From NCBI GenBank assembly GCA_038043445.1, contig JBBTBY010000047.1, forward strand, positions 28,889-92,888: a DNA stretch of 64,000 bases, given 5' to 3'. Numbering within the stretch: position 1 is the first letter of the stretch; every line of letters begins with the position of its first letter. Positions 1-7,468 of the stretch are shown in pieces. The DNA is from Spirochaetota bacterium. Its GTDB lineage: Bacteria > Spirochaetota > Brachyspiria > Brachyspirales > JACRPF01. A model generated the notes under the pieces. That model saw nothing but the letters and a program-made list of their open reading frames with translations. It made no database searches and was not told where the DNA came from. A program made the position numbers and the translations under genes.

Positions 1-1089
1 AACGATACGGTGAACACCACAGCGACTATCGGCATTCCGCCGGCGAACGCCGCCGTGCTCGATGTCCTTGCCGGTAGCATTCCCTTTTCAGGGAGCTCGT
101 CATCGGTAATACCGCTCTCTGCCTCGCCGCGGTATCTTACCACGAAAGGCCGCCCCGACGCGCTCATAAAAGCGTTCGAGACAATGGATGTCGCCGGGCT
201 TTCGCCGGTGAAGGTAACGCGTACGCGCATGGGCGTTGACAACGCTTCACCCGCGCTCATCATCGATCTTGAGAACAGGAGCACGAAAGAGCAGTCGTTC
301 TCCGTTACTGCGGGAACGAAGCCGCCCTGGATACGGGGAAGGATCAATGTGTCAGCGACGATACCGCCGCTCACGATGAGTTCCGTGCTCTGGCCGTTCA
401 CATCGTCTGACGGCGGTTCGGGGAACGGCAGCGTATTCATCGAGATGCCGCGCGATACGGTCGCAGCACCGTGCGCTTTTCATGTGTTCATCTCCCGCGC
501 TGGCACGCCCGTCATCGACGGCGACGGAAGCGATGCCGCCTGGAAGAACACGATACCGCTCGGAAGCATCGCTTCGGTGTCTTCCGCGAACGATGATACC
601 GCGCTCTATTTCCTTTTTCGCGTCAAGGATGATGCCCCGTTCCATTATCGTGATGCGAGCGTACCGACACCTGCCTGGAAAAGTGATAATATCGAGCTTT
701 TCATCGACTGGGACCGCGACGGGGATATGGCCGACAGCGTCTACAATGCAGACGATACGCAGCTTGTCTTCACGGCCAAAGGCGTGAGCAAGGTCGGCTC
801 TGATGAGATATCGAAAGGCGGCGATAATTATGCAGGCAACAAGAATTTTTCCGTCGATAAGGTGCGCTTCGTATCTCGCACAATACCGGGCGGGTACACG
901 GCCGAGATAGCGATACCCTGGGAATGCGTGAAGACGCTCGGCGTACCGAAAAAGAAGATCATCGGCTTCACCATGTCGGTACGCGATATGGATACGCGCG
1001 GCGAGGAGCGAAGCCGTGTGATATGGCGCGGCGACAATAACGTCTACCGCGATACGTCCGATCTCGGACTGCTTATCATCGATCGGTAG
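1..1089 (+). CDS. CBM9-like domain protein, 5' end outside the window
   Basis: The reading frame is open from the first base, so the gene probably begins upstream; an in-frame GTG at 10 is not a convincing start. About 362 residues are visible. The C-terminal 200 residues look like a family 9 carbohydrate-binding beta-sandwich: the opening motif 'GTPVIDGDGSDAAW' (near residue 167), then 'DNIELFIDWDRDGD', then 'GYTAEIAIPWE' and a closing arginine-rich strand. Such domains usually sit at the end of large secreted glycan-active enzymes. The first 150 visible residues are beta-rich and unrecognised. It lies 29 bp before a LamG-like gene on the same strand, so the two may be co-transcribed. Domain call fairly sure; function of the whole protein unknown. 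Confidence 0.75.
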   Translation, partial: NDTVNTTATIGIPPANAAVLDVLAGSIPFSGSSSSVIPLSASPRYLTTKGRPDALIKAFETMDVAGLSPVKVTRTRMGVDNASPALIIDLENRSTKEQSFSVTAGTKPPWIRGRINVSATIPPLTMSSVLWPFTSSDGGSGNGSVFIEMPRDTVAAPCAFHVFISRAGTPVIDGDGSDAAWKNTIPLGSIASVSSANDDTALYFLFRVKDDAPFHYRDASVPTPAWKSDNIELFIDWDRDGDMADSVYNADDTQLVFTAKGVSKVGSDEISKGGDNYAGNKNFSVDKVRFVSRTIPGGYTAEIAIPWECVKTLGVPKKKIIGFTMSVRDMDTRGEERSRVIWRGDNNVYRDTSDLGLLIIDR

Positions 1090-1118
1090 CGGCGGACAAT
1101 GACACTTCGGAGGAACAC

Positions 1119-1820
1119 ATGAGAGCATTCATCACGATCATCGCCGTGGCCGTTTCCGTATATGGCGAACGGCTTCTCACCGACACGTTCGAAAAGAGCA
1201 TCGATGATGCCGTGCTCTCCGGCGCCGAGATCATCGACGACGATGACGGCGGAAAATGCGTGCGTGCAGTAGGCGCCGTAATGTACCCGCAGTCGAAATA
1301 CATCGATCCGCGGGAAGGCACGGTCGATTTCCGCCTCCGGTTTAACGCTGAAAGTGCGCTTACGAACAACGCCACGCTCACATTGTTCCGCGCCGTAGCG
1401 CCCGGCGGCAAGGATTCCTTCGCGAATACCATCGTGTTCATGCGCGGCTGGGGCACCGGTGCTCTACTGCTCGTCGGCGATAAGGACGGCAAGCGCACGA
1501 CGATCAATTTCCCGAAGATACGCGAATGGAAGATCGGGGAATGGCACCGCATCGCATTCACCTGGAAGACCGGCGAGGCCGGCGCATCCGAGGTCGCGCT
1601 CTACGCGGACGGCGCCCTTGTCGAGAAGAAAAGCGCCCTTACCATCATCATGGATGATGCACTTTGGGCAAAAGCGATGGAAACGCCGAAGTCGCGTTCG
1701 TTCAATGACTATCAGTATTCCTGTGTGTGGTTCGGCGGCTGCTGGGGGACGAAGGATGCGGATGTGTTCCTCGACGATCTATCGATATTCAAGATCGCCC
1801 GTCAGTACCGAAGGCAGTAG
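1119..1820 (+). CDS. Secreted LamG/concanavalin-A-like domain protein
   Basis: A 233-residue protein with a short hydrophobic N-terminus resembling a signal peptide (residues 1-16). The ATG at 1119 follows a good ribosome site (CGGAGGA). The rest reads as one jelly-roll domain of the LamG/concanavalin A type: 'GTVDFRLRFN', 'EWHRIAFTWK', 'VALYADGALV' and a final 'VFLDDLSIFK' strand are the usual landmarks. These domains bind glycans or decorate secreted enzymes; no catalytic residues can be assigned. It probably accompanies the CBM9-like gene upstream and converges on the glycoside hydrolase at 1823. Confidence 0.75.
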   Translation: MRAFITIIAVAVSVYGERLLTDTFEKSIDDAVLSGAEIIDDDDGGKCVRAVGAVMYPQSKYIDPREGTVDFRLRFNAESALTNNATLTLFRAVAPGGKDSFANTIVFMRGWGTGALLLVGDKDGKRTTINFPKIREWKIGEWHRIAFTWKTGEAGASEVALYADGALVEKKSALTIIMDDALWAKAMETPKSRSFNDYQYSCVWFGGCWGTKDADVFLDDLSIFKIARQYRRQ

Positions 1821-1822
1821 CG

Positions 1823-4393
1823 CTATCGCATCACGAAATAGAGCGGGTTGCTGTCGACGACCGTCGCATCGTTCGCCGATATCGGATTACCCATCATATC
1901 GAACGCCGCGCGCGACTTCCAGCTCTCGGCAGGGAAATTCTTCAGTGCCACAGGCTTCTTCGACCAGAGCACGTCGATGCGTTTTCCTGCTTTGATGAAT
2001 CTCCCGACGAACGCCGAGTTCTTCGAAATGCCCGCTATTTCGGGGTAGACGAAACCGTCCGGCGACGCCTCATCAATGAACGATACCGCCACCGCATGAG
2101 CGGTGAATGCCGGATGCGGTGATCCGTCGACGTCATTCAATCCGACGCACATGTCGTAATAGGCGCACCGCCCCGTTGGTTTTGCGTTGAAAAGATAAAA
2201 GAAATTCCGCTTATATCCTGCCGCCTTGAAGGCGACCACCGTACGTACGAGCGTGTTGGCCGCATCAAGCACGCCGTACGATGAGACAGGCGGTATATCC
2301 CAGCTCGTCATCCAGCTTTTCGCTCCGTTGAGATAAATGCCGCCTTCCGTCTGCCAGAGCTCGGGAACTTTCCCCGCGCGACTCTTCATCTTCCCGAAAC
2401 GTTCGGATGCCTGCACGGTAAATGGCATTTCAGGCATTTGATCCGGAGACGCATTTTCATAATACCAGTGATGCGAAATGCCGTCGGCACGCGATGCAAT
2501 ATCCTTTCCAACGATATCATTGAAGAACGAACCGACCGGATTTGCCGCCGCACCGCCGAGGAGCGTTACGTTCGCGCCCATTTCATCGATGGCGGCACGG
2601 CTTTCATCAACGATACGAAGGTACACATCCGCTTTGTCAGTGACGCCTTTTTTCAACATGAGATATGCGTAGTCAGGTTCATTCCACACTTCCCAATGCT
2701 GTATCCACGGTGCAAAATTGCTGACCGCAAGTCTCACATAATTCCGCCATGTGTTCCAATCCTTCGGCGCATACGGCTGCCAGATGGTGCTTTTCTGCCC
2801 GGGATCAGAATCGCCTTCATGTACGGGCGTCGTATTGAGGAGACCGAGGATCTGAAATCCGCGCGCGGTCGCGATGGCAACGCGATTGGTAAGCCAGAGC
2901 CAATCGCCCGGTGTTTCTTCTATCAGGAACCATTCCGTGTAATGCGGAGGATACGTCCTTAACCAGCGGAAACCCGCCTTTTCACAAAGGTCGAGACTGT
3001 AATCCGAGAAAAGCGCGTGCGTGCCGAAGAAGGAGTCCTTCACCTCCGACGACGGCTTCAGCCGCGGAACGACCGAATACAATGTATCGCTTATCGCCTT
3101 CGTGCCGCCGCGCTCGCGAATTTCTATTTTGAAACACCCGTAGCGTGTACTCGGGAATGACAATCGCGTCATGTCCTTTGCGGGTATCGTTCTCTTATCG
3201 ATCACTGTGTCCCAGGCGTCGAGTGTGACAATGTCGAGATCGCCGGAGGCTGCCGTCATGAGATCGAATTCTATTTTTTCACTGGCGTAGTACACATTCC
3301 CCGGATGCTTCGTGTCCGTTCTCATCAGCCCCGCTTCACGCTGTGCGGGCGCTGCATCGGGAATATCGGCATCCCCCTCGACGACGCTCACATTATCGAG
3401 CATGAATTCGCGCGGCGTGTCGAATACGAACTCAAGAATATATGATCCGCTCGATGATGGCTTGGGCACTACCGTGAATGATTTCCGTTCCCATGCTCCT
3501 CCGGCCATTGAAAAATTCGTCCTGAGCGACCAGTCAGGCCGTGTTTTGCCTGCTCCGAAACCGACCACAGCCCTCGCCGAAGTCGACGACTTCACCGAAA
3601 ATCCGATGGTCACCGGGTGACCGTATCGCACGGGAAAATAGGCGGATGCAAGAGTGAAGCTTGCTTTTTCAGGAAGCGTGAAGGCAAGTGCGCGCGCACC
3701 GGCCGCAGCATCGGGTGACGCTATCGAAAAATCGAACACATTATCGCCGACAAGCGTATCGACACGATATCCGCCGATGCCGCGAATATCTCCCGACCAA
3801 TGGACGCGTCCGGCTTCGAACGAACCGTTCTTCACCAGATTGCCCGGGCGGGCGGGGGAAATATCCTTTTCCGGCAGCCGTCTGACACTGACATCATCAA
3901 GATAGATGGTATTTACGTTCTTCAGATTAAAAAAGAGGCCGAGCTTGTTCGGATCGATCCCCTCGGGTACGATGAATGTAACGATATACTCAGTCCAGTC
4001 ATCGAGAATAATGAATTCTCGCGGGATAAAAGCGCGATATGGTCCGCTCGTCGGGCGCAGACTGAAATCCATGGCGCCGCTGTTTGCGCTGCCGCGAAGC
4101 CAGAACCGGAGTTCGACGAGATCGCCGGGGTTGAGTTTGACAGGGGCGATAAGCTCGAGCGCAGCTAATCCGGTTATGCGCGTCATCGCCATCTTCAGTG
4201 CGTAACTTCCGCCATGCGGAAAATCGGTGACGCGGTCAAATGCCGCCTCGTTCTTCGCCCAATTGTTGGGCCGCCAATTGCCGCTCAATTCATCCTCAAA
4301 TCCGCCGTTGGCGAGGAGATCAACACCGATGGGTGTTGCTTCCGCAAAAAGCACCCATGACATTCCCATAAGAAGCAGTGTGCGAATGATCAT
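1823..4393 (-). CDS. Secreted GH-A clan glycoside hydrolase (GH39-like) with two CBM-like domains
   Basis: 856 residues with a signal peptide (about 1-20). Two beta-sandwich carbohydrate-binding-like domains follow: one near residues 22-172 ('LLANGGFEDELSGNW'), one near 186-340 ('NLVKNGSFEAG'). After a short linker comes a TIM-barrel domain (about 440-790) with the clan GH-A signature: 'WEVWNEPDY' carries the likely acid/base Glu572 and 'LWQTEGG' the likely nucleophile Glu683. The overall fold resembles GH39-type enzymes acting on beta-linked glycans outside the cell; exact family and substrate cannot be read from sequence. A strong promoter lies just upstream (4421-4449). The gene heads away from the AraC gene at 4487, which is on the same strand upstream and may regulate it. 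Confidence 0.8.
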   Translation of the reverse strand: MIIRTLLLMGMSWVLFAEATPIGVDLLANGGFEDELSGNWRPNNWAKNEAAFDRVTDFPHGGSYALKMAMTRITGLAALELIAPVKLNPGDLVELRFWLRGSANSGAMDFSLRPTSGPYRAFIPREFIILDDWTEYIVTFIVPEGIDPNKLGLFFNLKNVNTIYLDDVSVRRLPEKDISPARPGNLVKNGSFEAGRVHWSGDIRGIGGYRVDTLVGDNVFDFSIASPDAAAGARALAFTLPEKASFTLASAYFPVRYGHPVTIGFSVKSSTSARAVVGFGAGKTRPDWSLRTNFSMAGGAWERKSFTVVPKPSSSGSYILEFVFDTPREFMLDNVSVVEGDADIPDAAPAQREAGLMRTDTKHPGNVYYASEKIEFDLMTAASGDLDIVTLDAWDTVIDKRTIPAKDMTRLSFPSTRYGCFKIEIRERGGTKAISDTLYSVVPRLKPSSEVKDSFFGTHALFSDYSLDLCEKAGFRWLRTYPPHYTEWFLIEETPGDWLWLTNRVAIATARGFQILGLLNTTPVHEGDSDPGQKSTIWQPYAPKDWNTWRNYVRLAVSNFAPWIQHWEVWNEPDYAYLMLKKGVTDKADVYLRIVDESRAAIDEMGANVTLLGGAAANPVGSFFNDIVGKDIASRADGISHHWYYENASPDQMPEMPFTVQASERFGKMKSRAGKVPELWQTEGGIYLNGAKSWMTSWDIPPVSSYGVLDAANTLVRTVVAFKAAGYKRNFFYLFNAKPTGRCAYYDMCVGLNDVDGSPHPAFTAHAVAVSFIDEASPDGFVYPEIAGISKNSAFVGRFIKAGKRIDVLWSKKPVALKNFPAESWKSRAAFDMMGNPISANDATVVDSNPLYFVMR

Positions 4394-4420
4394 AACGACT
4401 CCGTCCCGGTTATTGCATAC

Positions 4421-4449
4421 AGTATAAGCGCTTCACAAATGAGCGTCAA
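4421..4449 (-). promoter_or_regulatory. Sigma-70-type promoter of the GH-A hydrolase gene
   Basis: Read on the minus strand: -35 TTGACG (4444-4449), 17-bp spacer, -10 TATACT (4421-4426), about 30 bp before the start codon. It shows that the hydrolase can be transcribed separately from the AraC gene upstream. Confidence 0.7.
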
Positions 4450-4486
4450 TGCACAAAACGGTTCAGATCCTTGCAGGAATTCGGCG

Positions 4487-5293
4487 CTAGCCGGTCTTCC
4501 CGCGGTTCTCCTCCCGCCAGACGCGCGGGGAGACATGGAAATGCCGCTTGAACATGCGTGAAAAATAGTATGCATCGGTAATGCCGACCGACGAAGCGAT
4601 GTCATCAAGTCCGCGGTCGGCGTCCATGAGGAGCTCCGCGGCGCGTTCCATGCGCGAGCGCAGGACGAATTGATGCGGTGCATAGCCGGTCGCATCACGG
4701 AACTGACGACGGAACGCAGAGTAGGAGATGCGTTCGTTCGCGGCGAGTGCCGGAAAATCCCATTCGTGCCCGGGCGTTTCGCTGATGCGCCTGCAGAGCT
4801 CCGCGATATGCTGCGTGCGTTCCGGCGGGAGTTGTGCCGTCGCTTTCTGTTCGACGAACATGAGGAGAAGCCCCTCGAGCATATGCACCGCGCGATGATA
4901 GTTCATGCGATAATCGGCCAGGTATGAGATAAGATCGTCCATCGCATGACGGAACCGTTCCGAACCGCGTATCATTACGAGCGGGCTCTCATGGTCGATG
5001 GGGAAAAGTCCCGACTCGATGAAGCGTTTCACACGGACACCGCTGAAATTGATATACCGATTGTCCCATTCGCCGTCACTGCTGCCGTAGGTGAAATGAA
5101 CGCCCGGGTAAGAAAGCCAGGCGACCGGCGCGTTCACGTGTATCATCGGAGCGCGGTCATAGGAGATATCGAGCGTGCCGGTGTGGACGTAATTGATGCC
5201 GTAACGGTCCTTGAAATCACGTTCGGCAAGCCGGTAACAGTTCGGGATATGCGCGGCGTTCAGCCAGATAAGGCCGTCGAAATATGCTGTCAT
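4487..5293 (-). CDS. AraC-family transcriptional regulator
   Basis: 268 residues. The C-terminal 100 residues hold the double helix-turn-helix of the AraC/XylS family: 'ISYSAFRRQFRDATGYAP' followed by 'LDDIASSVGITDAYYFSRMFKR' broken by the recognition helix and ending 'HFHVSPRVWREENR'. The N-terminal part is a cupin-like ligand-sensing domain. It is divergent from the URO-D-like gene at 5470 and on the same strand upstream of the GH-A hydrolase, so it plausibly controls one or both in response to a sugar. No clear ribosome site precedes the ATG at 5293, so the start is less certain than the gene itself. Confidence 0.85.
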   Translation of the reverse strand: MTAYFDGLIWLNAAHIPNCYRLAERDFKDRYGINYVHTGTLDISYDRAPMIHVNAPVAWLSYPGVHFTYGSSDGEWDNRYINFSGVRVKRFIESGLFPIDHESPLVMIRGSERFRHAMDDLISYLADYRMNYHRAVHMLEGLLLMFVEQKATAQLPPERTQHIAELCRRISETPGHEWDFPALAANERISYSAFRRQFRDATGYAPHQFVLRSRMERAAELLMDADRGLDDIASSVGITDAYYFSRMFKRHFHVSPRVWREENRGKTG

Positions 5294-5410
5294 CGGGGTA
5301 GTATACTGCAGGGAAAGGCATCGTCAATCATGCATCATGCGATACGCCAAGCGCATGCGGCAGGTGTATCAAGTGCCGGTCATTTTTTACCAAAATGGTC
5401 AAATCACACA

Positions 5411-5439
5411 TTGCCGCTCCAACGGCCGAGGCTTATATT
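5411..5439 (+). promoter_or_regulatory. Sigma-70-type promoter of the URO-D-like gene
   Basis: -35 TTGCCG (5411-5416), 17-bp spacer, -10 TATATT (5434-5439). It lies inside the longest possible reading frame, which begins at 5395, so the true start must be downstream, supporting the ATG at 5470. Confidence 0.55.
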
Positions 5440-5469
5440 ATACCCGTCGTCACCGACAAGGAGCGCACC

Positions 5470-6549
5470 ATGACAGCGACAGCGAATCTCACGGACTATC
5501 TCGTCATCGATGAGAAGCAGGAAGATCGCCTTACCGATCTCTACGCCCGCTACCGCAAGCTCTCCGAAACGCCAGACACATGCCGCCCCATGATCATCAT
5601 CAATACGCCCGTCCAAGCACTGCCGGTATGGGAAGAACGACTTGCCGATCCGCTCATCATGCTCAAGGCCGAACTCGATCAGATACGCCCGCATCTTGCA
5701 CTTGAGGACGATCGCGTGCCGACGGTGCGCGTACAGTTCGGCACCGCGCAGGTAGCCGCGGCCTTCGGTTGCGAGATGTTCGTCCCGCCCAACAATCTCC
5801 CCGCAGCGGGGTCACATGTCGTGACATCAAGCGATGCGGTTTTCAGAACGAATGTCCCCTCACTCGACGCCGGATGGTACGGTAAACTCGCGGAATGGAC
5901 GGATGTATGGAAGAACAATCTACCCGCGGGTGTGCACATCCAGCATCCCGATATTCAGAGCGCATTCAATTCCGCGCATCTCATCCGCGGTAACGATATA
6001 CTTCTTGACTTCTATGACGCCCCGAAAGCGGTGGGTCATCTCCTTGACACGGTCACCGATTTCATGATCGCGGAGACGAAACATCTGAAAACGATGATAA
6101 GCGATGACAAGAAATTCTTCTTCGACTGGGGATCGATGTGGAAGGGTGCGGCGCGCATCAGCAATTGCTCCATGCATCTCATCAGCCCTGACTGGTACCG
6201 CGAGCATGTGTTCCCGCGCGATGTACGCTTCTTCAAAGCCGTCGGCGGCGGACGCATGCATTACTGCGGATCGTACGGCGAGGTCATCGATGAATTCTTC
6301 AAGGTGCCCGACATCACCGGGCTTGATTTCGATATAGTGCATCATGACTTTCATGCTGTCTGCGGAAAAGCGCCCGCGCATGTCGTTCTCACCGCTACCG
6401 GCGGACCGCGAGCCGATCATCCGTTCATCAAGAGGCTCCTTGCCGGCGATTGGCCGAAGAAGCGCAACATCATCATACCTGTCGCCGCGGCGAGTATCGA
6501 CGAGGGGAAGCAGCTGCTTGCGGCATTGCAGAAGAGCATGCCGTATTGA
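5470..6549 (+). CDS. Uroporphyrinogen decarboxylase-like (URO-D fold) protein
   Basis: 359 residues from the ATG at 5470, which has an AAGGAG site at 5458-5463; the longer frame from 5395 would run through the promoter. The protein resembles the URO-D superfamily TIM barrels that are common in glycan-utilisation clusters of environmental bacteria, with landmarks such as 'MHYCGSYGEVIDEFF' and 'GLDFDIVHHDF' in the second half. Members include true heme enzymes and corrinoid-dependent methyltransferases. The neighbours here are sugar genes and no heme genes, so a heme role is unlikely. It is divergent from an AraC regulator and followed by a sugar isomerase-like gene. The reaction is unknown. 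Confidence 0.75.
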   Translation: MTATANLTDYLVIDEKQEDRLTDLYARYRKLSETPDTCRPMIIINTPVQALPVWEERLADPLIMLKAELDQIRPHLALEDDRVPTVRVQFGTAQVAAAFGCEMFVPPNNLPAAGSHVVTSSDAVFRTNVPSLDAGWYGKLAEWTDVWKNNLPAGVHIQHPDIQSAFNSAHLIRGNDILLDFYDAPKAVGHLLDTVTDFMIAETKHLKTMISDDKKFFFDWGSMWKGAARISNCSMHLISPDWYREHVFPRDVRFFKAVGGGRMHYCGSYGEVIDEFFKVPDITGLDFDIVHHDFHAVCGKAPAHVVLTATGGPRADHPFIKRLLAGDWPKKRNIIIPVAAASIDEGKQLLAALQKSMPY

Positions 6550-6570
6550 AAGACAATTCCGGATGCTGAA

Positions 6571-6598
6571 AGAACAAGGGCTCATGATCCCTTGTTCT
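6571..6598. repeat. Palindromic repeat family A, copy 1
   Basis: A 10-bp inverted repeat with arms AGAACAAGGG and CCCTTGTTCT around an 8-bp centre, 21 bp after the URO-D-like stop codon. Near-identical copies lie at 18837-18864 and 52063-52092. There is no T-run, so this is a dispersed palindromic element that might also slow transcription, not a classic terminator. Confidence 0.75.
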
Positions 6599-6631
6599 CA
6601 GGTATGCGAGGATATGTCACAGTATTTCGGA

Positions 6632-6659
6632 TTGTATATATGTCATCGTATGGTATCAT
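6632..6659 (+). promoter_or_regulatory. Probable promoter of the sugar isomerase gene
   Basis: -35 TTGTAT (6632-6637), 16-bp spacer, -10 TATCAT (6654-6659), 37 bp before the ATG. It is weaker than others in the window, but it lies after the palindrome that separates this gene from the one before. Confidence 0.4.
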
Positions 6660-6696
6660 GAAGCGTCATCGACAATATCAAGCATAAGGAACACAC

Positions 6697-7446
6697 ATGA
6701 AATTCGGCGTCGCAGATTACGGAATGAATGTCTGGTACGGCGGCTGTTATGATACCATGCAGCGTCTTATCGATCTCAAGAACATCGGTTACGACGGCAT
6801 AGAACGCCTCGAGGCATCAAGCCCGTCGGATGCCGTTGCGAAAGCCGTCGAGTTCAAGCGCCTGGGCATGGATTTCGCCACCGTGCGCGGTCCGTCAATC
6901 GAAGCGACGATCAAATGGACGGCGGCATTCGGTAAGGAATATGTATGGGCGCAGGTGACAGGCAAGGACTTCGATACCTACTGCCGTCAGGTGAATGAGC
7001 AGGTGAAAGCGGCGTCAGCGCTCGGCGTGCGCGTTGTGCTCCATAATCATCTCGGCACGCTTGTGGAGACCGAGGAGGAGCTTGAAGCATTCCTCGCGAA
7101 ATGCCCGCTCTGCGGTCTCGTGTTCGATACGGGGCATCATGCGGCCGCGGGCGGCGATCCGCTTGGCATCGTGAAACGATATTATCCGCGTATCATCGCA
7201 CTGCATCTGAAGGACTGGAAGAAGACGGGCGATATATCCCCGGTGCATAATCCGAAATGGTATGACTGCGGCTACTTCACCGGCTTAGGCGAGGGGAATA
7301 TCGGACAGGACAACGGCGCTATACTCAAAGCGGCGGTGAAGGTCGGCTATGACAGATGGGTATTCGTCGAGCATGATACGCATACGCAGGAAGCACTCGT
7401 GGACCTTGCCGCGAGCAGGGACTATCTGAGAAAGTCCGAACAATAG
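6697..7446 (+). CDS. Sugar phosphate isomerase/epimerase-like TIM barrel protein
   Basis: 249 residues, ATG preceded by AAGGAA. The protein belongs to the xylose isomerase-like / AP endonuclease 2 TIM-barrel superfamily: 'NIGYDGIERLEA' early, 'VVLHNHLGTLVET' with metal-ligand residues in the middle, 'GLVFDTGHHAAAGGD' and 'IIALHLKDWK' later, and a final 'WVFVEHDTHTQ' strand. Relatives isomerise or epimerise keto-sugars and inosose compounds in the cytosol using a divalent metal. Its neighbours (URO-D-like before, secreted beta-helix protein 23 bp after, then a Gfo/Idh/MocA dehydrogenase) suggest conversion of a sugar or sugar acid released outside. Substrate not identifiable. Confidence 0.85.
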   Translation: MKFGVADYGMNVWYGGCYDTMQRLIDLKNIGYDGIERLEASSPSDAVAKAVEFKRLGMDFATVRGPSIEATIKWTAAFGKEYVWAQVTGKDFDTYCRQVNEQVKAASALGVRVVLHNHLGTLVETEEELEAFLAKCPLCGLVFDTGHHAAAGGDPLGIVKRYYPRIIALHLKDWKKTGDISPVHNPKWYDCGYFTGLGEGNIGQDNGAILKAAVKVGYDRWVFVEHDTHTQEALVDLAASRDYLRKSEQ

Positions 7447-7468
7447 ATGCAGTGAAAACGAGGCACGT

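Noticed and set aside
5470..6549. True heme-pathway uroporphyrinogen decarboxylase (hemE)
   Set aside because: Sequence is divergent from HemE at the N-terminus and the neighbours are all sugar-related.
6571..6598. Rho-independent terminator
   Set aside because: Strong hairpin but no T-run on either side; sequence is shared with two other intergenic copies, so described as a repeat.
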